Below the pieces are notes generated by a model. That model did not search any database. It had not been told where the DNA came from and saw nothing but the letters and a program-made list of their open reading frames with translations. The position numbers were made by a program, and so were the translations under genes. Shown here piece by piece: positions 40,263 through 49,983 of a stretch of DNA of 59,569 nt. Location of the stretch: the NCBI GenBank assembly GCA_018882965.1, contig VEQY01000017.1:1-59569 (forward strand), in the 5' to 3' direction. Source of the stretch: Mycobacterium sp. GTDB lineage: Bacteria; Actinomycetota; Actinomycetes; Mycobacteriales; Mycobacteriaceae. Each line of letters opens with the position of its first letter. Position 1 is the first letter of the stretch.

Positions 40263-40715
40263 GTGGCAACCGTGAGCCGGACCCGCGTCGTGGCTGCCCC
40301 ACCCCCGGCGGTCTGGCAGATCCTGGCCGACTTCGGGTCCATCAGCTCCTGGGCGAGCAATGTCGACCACTCCTGCCTGCTGGAGCACGGCGCCGACGGC
40401 ATCGCGGTCGGTACCTCCCGCCGGGTGCAGGTCGGCCGGAACGCACTGGTCGAGCGGATCTCCGAGGTCACGCCGCCGTCGACTCTCGGCTACGAGATCG
40501 AGGGCCTGCCGCCGCGCCTGGGCCGGCTGTCCAACCGGTGGATGCTGGCGCCGGCCGGGCCCGGCCATACCGAGGTGACCCTGACCAGCACGGCGCGAAG
40601 CGGCTCGGGGCCGCTGGCACGGCTGACCGAAGCGGCGGTGTGCAGGATGATGTCCAGACAGTCCGAGGTCATGCTGACCGGGCTGGCGGCCCGAGCGGAG
40701 GGATCCCATGGCTGA
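40263..40715 (+). CDS. SRPBCC (START/Bet v1-like) family protein
   Basis: 150 aa. The opening VSRTRVVAAPPPAVWQILADFGSISSWA is the typical first strand and helix pair of SRPBCC (polyketide cyclase/dehydrase-like) proteins, with the long C-terminal helix MMSRQSEVMLTGLAARA closing the ligand pocket. These bind hydrophobic molecules or act on them. Leaderless GTG start; the end overlaps the sulfatase start by 8 bp, so the two products are probably made together. Ligand unknown. Confidence 0.78.
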   Translation: MATVSRTRVVAAPPPAVWQILADFGSISSWASNVDHSCLLEHGADGIAVGTSRRVQVGRNALVERISEVTPPSTLGYEIEGLPPRLGRLSNRWMLAPAGPGHTEVTLTSTARSGSGPLARLTEAAVCRMMSRQSEVMLTGLAARAEGSHG

Positions 40716-42489
40716 GCAACCCGATACCCGGCGCGAGACCCGACCAGACGTCGTCATCGTGATGACCGACGAGGAACGGGCGATCCCGCCGTATGAGTCC
40801 GAGGAGGTCCTGGCCTGGCGGGCACGAACCCTGGCCGGCCGGCGCTGGTTCGACGAGCACGGGGTGAGCTTCGGCAGGCACTACACCGGCTCGCTGGCGT
40901 GTGTGCCCAGCCGGCCGACGATGTTCACCGGTCAGTATCCGGATCTGCACGGCGTCACCCAGACCGACGGCATCGGCAAGGCGTACGACGACTCCCGGAT
41001 GCGGTGGCTGCGGCCGTTCGAGGTGCCGACCCTGGGCAACTGGTTCCGCGCCGCCGGGTATGACACGCACTACGACGGCAAGTGGCACATCTCGCACGCC
41101 GACCTCACCGATCCGCACACCGGCCGGGTGCTGGCCACCAACGACGACGACGGGGTGGTCGACCCCGACGCCGTCCGGCGCTACCTGGAGGCCGACCCGC
41201 TGGAGCCTTTCGGCTTCTCCGGGTGGGTGGGTCCGGAACCGCACGGCGCGAGTCTGGCCAACAGCGGCGTGCGCCGCGACCCGCTGATCGCCGACCGGGT
41301 GGTCGCCTGGCTCGAGGACCGCTACGCACGCCGCCGCGCCGGCGATCCGGCAGCGCTGCGCCCGTTCCTGCTGGTCGCCAGCTTCGTCAACCCGCACGAC
41401 ATCGTGTTGTTCCCGGCGTGGGCGCTGCGCAGCCCGGTGCGGCCGTCGCACCTCGACCCGCCGCATGTTCCCCCGGCTCCCACCGCCGAGGAGGACCTGC
41501 GCACCAAGCCGGCCGCCCAGATCGCCTTTCGGGAGGCCTACTACTCCGGGTACGGCCCGGGCGCCGCCGTCGAGGGCGTCTACCGGCTCAATGCCCAGCG
41601 CTACCGCGACCTCTACTACCGCCTGCACGCCGAAGTCGACGAGCCGCTCGACCGGGTCCGCCGGGCGGTCACCGACGGCGCGACGGACGCCGTGCTCGTC
41701 CGCACCTCCGACCACGGGGACCTGCTCGGCGCGCACGGCGGACTGCACCAGAAGTGGTTCAACCTCTACGACGAGGCGACCCGGGTACCGCTGACCATCG
41801 CCCGAACCGGCACCCGCACGACGCCGCCGCGCATGGTGACAGCACCGACCTCGCATGTGGACCTGGTCCCGACCCTCCTCGCCGCTGCCGGGGTCGACGT
41901 CGCCGCCGTCGCCGACGTACTTCGGGAGTCGTTCTCGGAGGTACACCCGCTGCCGGGCCGCAACCTGATGCCGGTGGTCGACGGCGAAGCCGCCGACGAC
42001 GACCGCGCGGTCTACCTGATGACCCGCGACAACATGCTGGAGGGCGACTCCGGCGCGTCGGGGCTGGGCCGGAAGCTCAAACGCACGGTGAACCCGCCCG
42101 CGCCGCTGCAGATCAGGATCCCGGCGCACACCGCCGCGAACTTCGAGGGCATCGTGGTTCGAGTCGGCGAGGATGCGGGATTCCCCGGCGGCCGCGGTCA
42201 CCAGTGGAAGCTGGTACGCAGCTTCGACGATCCGGCGACCTGGACCGAACCCGGGGTGCGTCAGCTGGCGGCCAACGGCCCCGGCGGACAGACCTATCGC
42301 ACCAGTCCGCTCGACGACCAGTGGGAGCTCTACGACCTCACTGCCGACCCCACCGAGGCCGACAACCGCTGGACCGACCCGGAACTGCACGATCTCCGCG
42401 CGCATCTGCTCATGCGGCTGAAGGACAGCCGCGCCCAATCGGTACCCGAGCGCAACAATCCATGGCCCTACACCGCCCGGCGGTCGTAG
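40708..42489 (+). CDS. Type I sulfatase (alkaline-phosphatase superfamily)
   Basis: 593 aa. The formylglycine motif C65-V-P-S-R69 is complete, so the enzyme should be active if a formylglycine-generating enzyme is present. Metal and sulfate residues are seen in VVIVMTDEERA, HYDGKWHIS, SFVNPHDIV and TSDHGDLLGAHGGLHQKWFNLYDEATRVP. The C-terminal part (about 470-593) is a sulfatase C-domain with WELYDLTADPTEADN. No signal peptide, so cytoplasmic unless exported otherwise. ATG follows GGAGGGATCCC. Substrate unknown; a sulfated lipid or sterol would fit the SRPBCC neighbour, but that is inference. Confidence 0.88.
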   Translation: MAEQPDTRRETRPDVVIVMTDEERAIPPYESEEVLAWRARTLAGRRWFDEHGVSFGRHYTGSLACVPSRPTMFTGQYPDLHGVTQTDGIGKAYDDSRMRWLRPFEVPTLGNWFRAAGYDTHYDGKWHISHADLTDPHTGRVLATNDDDGVVDPDAVRRYLEADPLEPFGFSGWVGPEPHGASLANSGVRRDPLIADRVVAWLEDRYARRRAGDPAALRPFLLVASFVNPHDIVLFPAWALRSPVRPSHLDPPHVPPAPTAEEDLRTKPAAQIAFREAYYSGYGPGAAVEGVYRLNAQRYRDLYYRLHAEVDEPLDRVRRAVTDGATDAVLVRTSDHGDLLGAHGGLHQKWFNLYDEATRVPLTIARTGTRTTPPRMVTAPTSHVDLVPTLLAAAGVDVAAVADVLRESFSEVHPLPGRNLMPVVDGEAADDDRAVYLMTRDNMLEGDSGASGLGRKLKRTVNPPAPLQIRIPAHTAANFEGIVVRVGEDAGFPGGRGHQWKLVRSFDDPATWTEPGVRQLAANGPGGQTYRTSPLDDQWELYDLTADPTEADNRWTDPELHDLRAHLLMRLKDSRAQSVPERNNPWPYTARRS

Positions 42490-42524
42490 GCTCACCTTCA
42501 GATAGAGACTGAAAAGAGGCCCCC

Positions 42525-43871
42525 ATGAACACATACGCAGTAGTCAATCCGGCAACCGGCAAGGTGGAGCGGGAGTACCCCACGGCGACCGATGCCGACA
42601 TGGAACAGGCGCTGGCCGCGGCCGACAAGGCCTACCGCGAGTGGTCGAAGACCTCGACGGTGGCCCAGCGCGCGGCGCTGGTCAAGAAGGTCGCTCAACT
42701 GCACACCGAGCGCCGCGAGAAGCTGGCCGAGATCATCAACCGCGAGATGGGCAAGCCGATCGAACAGTCCCTCGGAGAGGTGGACTTCAGCGCGGCGATC
42801 TACGACTACTACGCCGACCACGCCGAGAAGTTCCTCGCCGACGAACCGATCGACCTGCTCGACGGCGAGGGCAGCGCGGTGATCCGGCGCGGGCCCGTCG
42901 GGGTGCTGCTGGGCATCATGCCGTGGAACTACCCCTACTACCAGGTCGCCCGCTTCGCGGGCCCCAACCTCGCGCTGGGCAACACCATCGTGCTCAAGCA
43001 CGCCCCGCAGTGCCCGGAGTCCGCGGAGGCGATGCAGCAGATCTTCAACGACGCCGGGTTCCCCAAGGGCGCCTACGTCAACGTCTACGCGACCAATGAG
43101 CAGATCGCCGAGGCCATCGCCGACCCGCGCGTGCAGGGCGTATCCCTGACCGGATCGGAGCGGGCCGGTGCCGCGGTCGCCGAGATCGCCGGCCGCAACC
43201 TCAAGAAGGTGGTGCTCGAACTCGGCGGCTCCGATCCCTTCATCGTGCTCAGCAGCGATGACCTGGACGCCACCGTCGACGCGGCGGTCGCCGGGCGCTT
43301 CGAGAACACCGGGCAGGCCTGCAATGCCGCCAAACGCTTCATCGTCGCCGCCGACATCTACGACGACTTCGTGGACCGCTTCACCAAGAAGGTGCTGGAA
43401 ACCGCCGAGGGGCTCGCCCCGCTGTCCTCGGCGGCTGCCGCCGAACGGCTGGCCGAGCAGGTCGACAATGCCGTCGCCGACGGAGCGAAGCTGGTGTCCG
43501 GGGGCGAACGCAAGGGCGCGTTCTTCCCGCCCGGTGTGCTGACCAACGTCTCACCGAAGTCGCCGTCCTACCGCGAGGAACTGTTCGGCCCCGTCGCGAC
43601 CATCTACAAGGTCGGCTCCGAGGACGAGGCGGTGCAGGTGGCCAACGACACCCCGTTCGGCCTGGGTTCGTATGTGTTCACCACCGATCCCGAGCAGGCC
43701 AAGCGGGTCGCCGACAAGATCGAGGCCGGGATGGTCTTCATCAACGCGGTCGGCGCCGAGGGCGTCGAACTGCCGTTCGGCGGTGTCAAGCGCTCCGGTT
43801 TCGGGCGCGAACTCGGACGGTTCGGCATCGATGAGTTCGTCAACAAGAAGCTGATCCGCACCGTCTCATGA
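42525..43871 (+). CDS. gabD1: Succinate/glutarate-semialdehyde dehydrogenase (GabD1-like)
   Basis: 448 aa. NAD(P)-dependent aldehyde dehydrogenase. IMPWNYPYYQVARFAGPNLALGNTIVLKHA forms the cofactor cleft, LELGGSDPF holds the general base Glu and FENTGQACNAAKRF the catalytic Cys. Both succinate and glutarate semialdehyde are accepted by this family. AAGAGG is upstream of ATG. The stop overlaps the glutaryl-CoA dehydrogenase start (ATGA), so the glutarate role (oxidation of the 5-carbon semialdehyde from lysine or 5-aminovalerate) is favoured by context. Confidence 0.85.
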   Translation: MNTYAVVNPATGKVEREYPTATDADMEQALAAADKAYREWSKTSTVAQRAALVKKVAQLHTERREKLAEIINREMGKPIEQSLGEVDFSAAIYDYYADHAEKFLADEPIDLLDGEGSAVIRRGPVGVLLGIMPWNYPYYQVARFAGPNLALGNTIVLKHAPQCPESAEAMQQIFNDAGFPKGAYVNVYATNEQIAEAIADPRVQGVSLTGSERAGAAVAEIAGRNLKKVVLELGGSDPFIVLSSDDLDATVDAAVAGRFENTGQACNAAKRFIVAADIYDDFVDRFTKKVLETAEGLAPLSSAAAAERLAEQVDNAVADGAKLVSGGERKGAFFPPGVLTNVSPKSPSYREELFGPVATIYKVGSEDEAVQVANDTPFGLGSYVFTTDPEQAKRVADKIEAGMVFINAVGAEGVELPFGGVKRSGFGRELGRFGIDEFVNKKLIRTVS

Positions 43872-45070
43872 CCACCACCGCCGTCCGCGCCCAGCAGGAC
43901 ACCTACGCGCCGCTCGAGCTGTTCGCCGTCGACCGGCTGCTGACCCAGGACGAGCGCGACATCGCCGCGACCGTGCGCAAGTTCGTCGACACCCGGCTCA
44001 AGCCCCAGGTCGCGGACTGGTTCGAGTCCGGCAGTCTGCCCCGGGAACTCGCCCGGGAGTTCGGCGAACTCGGGCTGCTCGGCATGCACCTGGACGGCTA
44101 CGGCTGCGCGGGTACCAACGCCGTCAGCTACGGCCTGGCGTGCATGGAGCTCGAAGCCGGCGACACCGGTTTGCGCAGCTTCGTGTCGGTGCAGGGATCG
44201 CTGTCGATGTACTCCATCCATCGGTACGGTTCCGACGAGCAGAAAGACGAGTGGCTGCCGCGCCTGGCCCGCGGGGAGGCGATCGGTTGCTTCGGGTTGA
44301 CCGAGGCGGACTTCGGCTCCAACCCGGCAGGGATGCGCACCCGGGCCCGCCGGGACGGATCCGACTGGGTGCTCAACGGCACCAAGATGTGGATCACCAA
44401 CGGCAACCTCGCCGACGTCGCCACCGTCTGGGCGCAGACCGACGAGGACAGTGGAGGGATCCGCGGATTCCTGGTGCCCACCGACACCCCGGGTTTCTCG
44501 GCCAACGTCATTCACAAGAAGTTGTCGCTGCGGGCGTCGGTGACCTCCGAGCTGGTGTTGGACAACGTCCGCCTGCCGGAGTCCGCGCGGTTGCCGCTGG
44601 CGGAGGGCCTGGGCGCGCCGCTGTCGTGTCTGAACGAAGCGCGCTTCGGCATCGTGTTCGGCACCATGGGTGCCGCGCGGGACTGCCTGGAAACCACGCT
44701 GGCCTACACCCGCGACCGGGAGGTCTTCGACCGGCCGCTGTCGAGTTTCCAGCTGACCCAGGAAAAGCTGGCCAACATGACCGTGGAACTCGGCAAGGGT
44801 GTGCTGCTGGCCATCCATCTCGGTCGGATCAAGGACGCCGAGGGGGTCCGGCCCGAGCAGGTCAGCCTGGGCAAGCTCAACAACGTGCGCGAGGCCCTGG
44901 CCATCGCCCGGGAGTGCCGGACCCTGCTCGGCGGCAGTGGCATCACCCTCGAGTACTGCCCGCTGCGCCACGCCAACAACCTCGAGTCGGTGCTGACCTA
45001 CGAGGGCACCTCGGAGATGCACCTGCTCTCGATCGGCAAGGCGCTGACCGGCCAGCCCGCCTTCCGCTGA
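43868..45070 (+). CDS. gcdH: Glutaryl-CoA dehydrogenase
   Basis: 400 aa. FAD enzyme that oxidises and decarboxylates glutaryl-CoA to crotonyl-CoA. Alignment by eye to human GCDH is strong through GYGCAG, GCFGLTEADFGSNP and TYEGTSEMHLL. The catalytic base is E379 (TYEGT). The residues that hold the glutaryl carboxylate in GCDH (Arg94 and Ser98) are kept at R103 and S107 in GLRSFVSVQGS, supporting the substrate. Mycobacterial name could be FadE7. Overlaps gabD1 by 4 bp; 8 bp before the next aldehyde dehydrogenase. Confidence 0.88.
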   Translation: MTTTAVRAQQDTYAPLELFAVDRLLTQDERDIAATVRKFVDTRLKPQVADWFESGSLPRELAREFGELGLLGMHLDGYGCAGTNAVSYGLACMELEAGDTGLRSFVSVQGSLSMYSIHRYGSDEQKDEWLPRLARGEAIGCFGLTEADFGSNPAGMRTRARRDGSDWVLNGTKMWITNGNLADVATVWAQTDEDSGGIRGFLVPTDTPGFSANVIHKKLSLRASVTSELVLDNVRLPESARLPLAEGLGAPLSCLNEARFGIVFGTMGAARDCLETTLAYTRDREVFDRPLSSFQLTQEKLANMTVELGKGVLLAIHLGRIKDAEGVRPEQVSLGKLNNVREALAIARECRTLLGGSGITLEYCPLRHANNLESVLTYEGTSEMHLLSIGKALTGQPAFR

Positions 45071-45078
45071 GACCGCTG

Positions 45079-46551
45079 ATGGCGCCGCCGTTCGCTCTGC
45101 GACACCTTGTCGCGGGCCAGTGGCGAGCGGGCAGCGGGACCGTCCTGCACAGTGTCAACCCCGCCCGCCCCGACGTGGTCGTCGCCGAGGGCGCGTCGGC
45201 GATCCCGGCCGACGTCGACGACGCCGTCGCGGCAGCCCGGTCCGCTCTGGCCGGATGGCGTTCCACCCCGATGCACCAGCGCGGGTCGATCCTCTCCGCG
45301 GCCGCGGACACCATCGAACGGCACGCCGCGGAATGGGGTCTGGAACTGACCGTCGAGGAGGGTAAGACCAGGGCCGAAGGTGTCGCCGAGGTGCGGCGCG
45401 CGGCGCAGATCCTGCGCTATTACGCCGTCGAGGGCGACCGGCCCAGCGGCGAGATATTCGCCTCACCGCGGGCCGGCGAGCAGATCCTGGTCACCCGCAA
45501 GCCGGTCGGCGTGGTGGGCGCCATCACGCCGTTCAACTTCCCGATCGCCATCCCGGCCTGGAAGATCGCCCCGGCCCTGGTCTACGGCAACACCGTGGTG
45601 TGGAAGCCGGCGAGCGCCGTTCCGCTGCTCGCACAGCGACTGGCCGAGGCACTGGCCGGGTCCGGCCTGCCTGCCGGTGTGCTCAACCTGCTGATCGGCG
45701 GATCGGCGATCGGCGACGCGGTGATCAGCCACCCCGGCATCGATGCCATCACCTTCACCGGCTCCACCGGTGTCGGGCAGCGGATCGCCGCGGCCGCGGC
45801 CGCCCGGGGCGTGCCGGTGCAGGCGGAGATGGGCGGCAAGAATGCGGCGATCGTGCTCGACGACGCGGACGTCGAACTCGCTCTCGAGCAGGTGCTGCTC
45901 GGCGCGTTCCGGTCCTCCGGCCAGAAGTGCACGGCCACGTCGCGACTGGTGCTTACCGAGGGTGTCGCCGGAGAGTTCCTCGACGCCCTGGTCGCTCGTG
46001 CCGAGGAGTTGCGTGTCGGCGACCCGGTCGCCGATCAGACCCAGCTGGGCCCGGTGATCAGCGGGTCGGCGCGCGCCGGCATCGCCGACGGGATCGCCGC
46101 CGCGCTCGCGCAGGGCGCCCGGGTACTGGCCGGGGGCGGCGGCTATCGAAACGGTGAACTTGCGGAGGGCTACTTCGTGGCGCCGACCGTCATCGAGACC
46201 CCCGAGCCGAACGACATCTGGGTCCGGGAACTGTTCGGACCGGTGCTGGCGGTGCGTCGGACCCGCGGCGCCGAGGAAGCCTTCGCGGTGGCCAATGACA
46301 GCCAGTTCGGTCTGTCAGCCGCGGTTTTCACCCAGGATCTGACCCGCGCACTGCAGGCCGTCGAGGAGATCGACGTCGGCGTGCTGCACATCAACTCCGA
46401 ATCCGCCGGCGCAGACCCGCACGTCCCGTTCGGCGGGGCCAAGAAGAGCGGGCTGGGGCCCAAGGAACAGGGTTCGGCAGCGCGGGAGTTCTTCACCCAC
46501 ACCACGACGGTGTACGTGCGCGGCGGCGCCGCCCGCCCGGAGAGCCGTTGA
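45079..46551 (+). CDS. NAD(P)-dependent aldehyde dehydrogenase, ketoglutarate-semialdehyde type
   Basis: 490 aa. [30 protein letters not shown] cofactor cleft, [11 protein letters not shown] with base Glu and [14 protein letters not shown] with the catalytic Cys; the latter motif resembles alpha-ketoglutaric-semialdehyde dehydrogenases. Start ATG 45079 was chosen because ALDH similarity begins there; the frame upstream lies inside gcdH. A weak SD (GAGACC) precedes it. The stop overlaps the lysE TTG. Substrate in this operon is unknown; a second semialdehyde from lysine breakdown is possible. Confidence 0.83.
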   Translation: MAPPFALRHLVAGQWRAGSGTVLHSVNPARPDVVVAEGASAIPADVDDAVAAARSALAGWRSTPMHQRGSILSAAADTIERHAAEWGLELTVEEGKTRAEGVAEVRRAAQILRYYAVEGDRPSGEIFASPRAGEQILVTRKPVGVVGAITPFNFPIAIPAWKIAPALVYGNTVVWKPASAVPLLAQRLAEALAGSGLPAGVLNLLIGGSAIGDAVISHPGIDAITFTGSTGVGQRIAAAAAARGVPVQAEMGGKNAAIVLDDADVELALEQVLLGAFRSSGQKCTATSRLVLTEGVAGEFLDALVARAEELRVGDPVADQTQLGPVISGSARAGIADGIAAALAQGARVLAGGGGYRNGELAEGYFVAPTVIETPEPNDIWVRELFGPVLAVRRTRGAEEAFAVANDSQFGLSAAVFTQDLTRALQAVEEIDVGVLHINSESAGADPHVPFGGAKKSGLGPKEQGSAAREFFTHTTTVYVRGGAARPESR

Positions 46552-47141
46552 CACCCATCCTGGGGTTCGCCGCCGGGTTCAGCCTCATCGCGGTGATCGG
46601 CGCCCAAAACGCCTTCGTCCTCCGCCAGGGCCTTCGTGACGAGCATGTGCTGCCGGTCGTCCTGCTCTGCACGACGGCCGATGCCCTGCTGATCGTCGCG
46701 GGCATCACCGGGATGGGCGCTCTGATAGACGCGCACCCCCGGTTGATGACCGCGGCCAGAATCGGTGGGGCGGCGTTTCTGGTGGGCTACGGCCTGCTCG
46801 CCGCCCGGCGGGCGATCCGACCGGGTTCCATGACGGCGGCAACGCAGGGGCCCGCACGCCTGTCCGCGGTGCTGCTGACCTGTCTGGCACTGACCTTCCT
46901 CAATCCGCACGTGTATCTCGACACCGTGGTGCTGTTGGGGACGCTGGCCAATCAGCACGGCGACCGGCGCTGGCTGTTCGGCGTCGGCGCGGCCGGCGCC
47001 AGCGCAGTCTGGTTCTTCAGCCTCGGCTTCGGTGCCCGCCGGTTGGCCGGCGCGTTCGCCACGCCTGGAACGTGGCGGATCCTCGACGGGGTGATCGCGG
47101 TGACCATGATCGGCCTCGGCACCTGGCTGGCTCTGGGCTGA
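46548..47141 (+). CDS. lysE: LysE-family L-lysine exporter (Rv1986-like)
   Basis: 197 aa with six hydrophobic segments. The family signature is clear: [19 protein letters not shown] at the N-terminus, [19 protein letters not shown] in the middle and [16 protein letters not shown] at the end; it is closely similar to Rv1986 (LysE). It exports lysine and arginine. The start is TTG 46548, overlapping the aldehyde dehydrogenase stop (TTGA), with GGAG upstream. The LysG regulator that normally sits beside lysE is not in the window, so control is likely through the operon. Confidence 0.88.
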   Translation: MTPILGFAAGFSLIAVIGAQNAFVLRQGLRDEHVLPVVLLCTTADALLIVAGITGMGALIDAHPRLMTAARIGGAAFLVGYGLLAARRAIRPGSMTAATQGPARLSAVLLTCLALTFLNPHVYLDTVVLLGTLANQHGDRRWLFGVGAAGASAVWFFSLGFGARRLAGAFATPGTWRILDGVIAVTMIGLGTWLALG

Positions 47142-47161
47142 AGCCGTGCTTGGATGAACCC

Positions 47162-47887
47162 GTGACCAGGGACACCGGGGACACCGGGGACACCGGGGAC
47201 ATCCGCACCGCGCCGCGCGATGCCGCCACCCCGGGCTTCGCCGCGGTCGGCAGCGCGTACTACCCCGTGCTGGTCGCCGTGTTCACCGCGCTGGTGATCA
47301 TCTCGAACGTCGCCGCCACCAAGGGCGTGGCGTTCGGGCCGATCATCACCGACGGCGGGTTCATCGTCTTCCCGCTGACCTACGTCATCGGCGATGTCCT
47401 CGCCGAGGTGTACGGCTTTCGGGCCGCCCGGCGGGCGATCCTCGTCGGGTTCGTCATGAACGGCGTTGCAGCCCTTGCTTTCTGGGTGACGGTTTTGCTA
47501 CCCGTAGCCGACTTCTACCCCAACCAGGAGCATTTCGCCAACGTCGTCGGCGCCTACACCCAATTGATCGTGGCCGGGCTGGCTGGATTTCTGGTCGGCC
47601 AGACGATCAATGCCTGGACGGTGGTCAAGATCAAGCAACACACCCGCGAAAAGCACCTGTGGGCGCGACTGGTCGGCTCGACCTTCGTCGGCCAGTTCGG
47701 TGACACCCTGGTGTTCTGCGCGATCGCCGCCGGGGCGATCGGCATCACCAGCGTCGGCGACTTCGTCACCTACGCCGCGCTGGGGTGGGTGTACAAGACC
47801 GCTGTCGAAGTGATCATGCTGCCCCTCACCTACCGGGTGATCGACTATCTCAAGCGGCACGAGCCCACCTACGCCGCGCTGGTGTGA
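47162..47887 (+). CDS. COG1738 (YhhQ/QueT-like) queuosine-precursor transporter family protein
   Basis: 241 aa, six or seven membrane helices. ALVIISNVAATKGVAFGPIITDGGFIVFPLTYVIGDVLAEVYGFR is the family signature (IxNxxA, D-V-L-A-E-V-Y-G), with DTLVFCAIA and the C-terminal KTAVEVIMLPLTYRVI. In enterobacteria YhhQ imports queuine precursors; whether it does so here is unknown. The N-terminus begins with a 9-bp tandem repeat giving GDTGDTGDTGD. GTG 47162 is 20 bp after lysE and 3 bp before pxpB. Confidence 0.8.
   Translation: MTRDTGDTGDTGDIRTAPRDAATPGFAAVGSAYYPVLVAVFTALVIISNVAATKGVAFGPIITDGGFIVFPLTYVIGDVLAEVYGFRAARRAILVGFVMNGVAALAFWVTVLLPVADFYPNQEHFANVVGAYTQLIVAGLAGFLVGQTINAWTVVKIKQHTREKHLWARLVGSTFVGQFGDTLVFCAIAAGAIGITSVGDFVTYAALGWVYKTAVEVIMLPLTYRVIDYLKRHEPTYAALV
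47171..47200 (+). repeat. 9-bp tandem repeat in the COG1738 gene
   Basis: Three exact copies of GACACCGGG (47171-47197) plus a partial fourth. They encode Gly-Asp-Thr repeats at the start of the protein, so copy-number change would keep the frame. Confidence 0.85.
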
Positions 47888-47890
47888 ACC

Positions 47891-48529
47891 GTGGAACTGA
47901 GCATCCGCGACTACGGGGACCGTGCGCTGCTGGTGGAGTGCGGATCGATCGAGGAGGTTCTGGCGCTGGCTGACGCGGTGCGCGCCGCGCGCGTGCCGGG
48001 GGTGGCCGAAGTCGTTCCCGGCGCGCGGACCGTTCTGGTCAGCCTCGTGGACCCGGGCCGGCAGACGGCCGCGCGGCGACTGCTGACAGACCTGGCAGAT
48101 GCTGCGCCTACCGGACCTACTGCCGGCGCCGCCCAAGACGACACGGTCGCGATCACGATCGACGTGGTGTACGACGGCCCCGACCTGAGCGAGGTGGCCG
48201 ATCGTCTGGGGATGGCGGTCGACGAGGTTGTCGCCGCCCACACCGGAACGCCGTGGCGGGTCGGGTTCGGCGGGTTCTCCCCCGGGTTCGCCTACCTGGT
48301 CGGCGGCGACCGTCGGCTGTCGACGGTGCCCCGCCGGGCCGAACCGCGCCCGCGGGTCCCGGCCGGATCGGTCGCGCTGGCCGGGGAGTTCAGCGGCGTC
48401 TATCCGCGGGAGTCGCCGGGCGGCTGGCAGCTCATCGGCCGGACCCGCGCCGTGATGTGGGACATCCACCGTCCGCAGCCCGCGTTGCTCACCCCCGGCA
48501 CGCGGGTGCTCTTCCGGTCCGCCCGGTGA
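47891..48529 (+). CDS. pxpB: 5-oxoprolinase subunit B (allophanate hydrolase subunit 1 family)
   Basis: 212 aa. ATP-dependent 5-oxoprolinase, with PxpA and PxpC, opens 5-oxoproline (pyroglutamate) to glutamate. The signature [37 protein letters not shown] and GGWQLIGRT is complete. Corresponds to Rv0264c by neighbours. GTG start 3 bp after the COG1738 gene. PxpA is not in this window, so a full oxoprolinase needs the third subunit from elsewhere. Confidence 0.9.
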   Translation: MELSIRDYGDRALLVECGSIEEVLALADAVRAARVPGVAEVVPGARTVLVSLVDPGRQTAARRLLTDLADAAPTGPTAGAAQDDTVAITIDVVYDGPDLSEVADRLGMAVDEVVAAHTGTPWRVGFGGFSPGFAYLVGGDRRLSTVPRRAEPRPRVPAGSVALAGEFSGVYPRESPGGWQLIGRTRAVMWDIHRPQPALLTPGTRVLFRSAR

Positions 48530-49419
48530 GGGTCCTGGAGGTGCTGAAGACCACCGGCCCGGCGCTGCTGGAGGATCTGGGCCGGCCGGGGCTCGCACAC
48601 CTCGGGGTGACCCGCTCCGGTGCGGCCGACCGGCCCGCCCACACACTCGCCAACCGCCTGCTGGCCAATCCCGACGAGCTGGCCACCGTGGAGGTCACCT
48701 TCGGCGGGTTCGCCGCCCGGGTCCGCGGCGGCTCCGTCGACGTCTCGGTCACCGGCGCCGACCCCGCCGCTGCGGTCGACGGCGTCCCGTTCGGCGCTAA
48801 CGCCGTCCAGCACGTGCGGGCAGGCCAGGTGATCTCGCTCGGGACTCCGGTCCGCGGGGTGCGCAGCTACCTCGGGGTACGCGGCGGATTCGCCGCCGAA
48901 CCGGTGCTGGGCTCGCGGAGTTTCGACACGCTGTCACAGATCGGCCCCCGCCCGTTGCAGGCCGGCGACTCACTTGCGGTCGGCGAGCCCGGGCCTCGTT
49001 TCCCCGAGACCGACCATGCGCCCGTGGCCCCGATCACCGCCGGCGGCGTGGACGTTCGGGTGATCCCCGGACCGCACGATGACTGGCTGCTCGACCCCGA
49101 CGCCCTGGTGCGCACCCGGTGGACGACGTCCGGCGACAGCGACCGGATCGGGATACGCCTGGTCGGAGCCCCGCTGGCGTGGCGCTGGCCCATGCGCGAA
49201 CTGCCCAGCGAGGGCCTGTTGCGCGGCGCCATCCAGGTACCACCGGGTGGGCAACCGGTCATCCTGGGACCCGACCATCCGGTCACCGGCGGCTACCCCG
49301 TCGTCGGGGTAGTCGTCGACGCCGACACCGACCTGCTGGCCCAGCTCCGGCCAGGGCAACCGGTCCAGTTGCACTGGCAGCGTCCCCGTATCGCCGCGGC
49401 AGCACGGCCGGGCTGGTAG
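48526..49419 (+). CDS. pxpC: 5-oxoprolinase subunit C (biotin-independent carboxylase-like, KipA family)
   Basis: 297 aa. [21 protein letters not shown] near the N-terminus, [22 protein letters not shown] and the C-terminal [20 protein letters not shown] are the PxpC/KipA signature. The GTG start (48526) overlaps the pxpB stop as GTGA; the open frame upstream lies in pxpB. Partner of PxpB in the same heteromeric enzyme. Confidence 0.9.
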   Translation: MRVLEVLKTTGPALLEDLGRPGLAHLGVTRSGAADRPAHTLANRLLANPDELATVEVTFGGFAARVRGGSVDVSVTGADPAAAVDGVPFGANAVQHVRAGQVISLGTPVRGVRSYLGVRGGFAAEPVLGSRSFDTLSQIGPRPLQAGDSLAVGEPGPRFPETDHAPVAPITAGGVDVRVIPGPHDDWLLDPDALVRTRWTTSGDSDRIGIRLVGAPLAWRWPMRELPSEGLLRGAIQVPPGGQPVILGPDHPVTGGYPVVGVVVDADTDLLAQLRPGQPVQLHWQRPRIAAAARPGW

Positions 49420-49425
49420 AGCTGA

Positions 49426-49983
<558 letters not shown>

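Noticed and set aside
42490..42524. Short inverted repeat TTCAG-N7-CTGAA upstream of gabD1
   Set aside because: Only 5-bp arms; this occurs by chance too often to support a regulatory call.
44140..45078. Extension of the aldehyde dehydrogenase to 803 codons
   Set aside because: It lies inside gcdH in another frame; ALDH similarity begins at ATG 45079.
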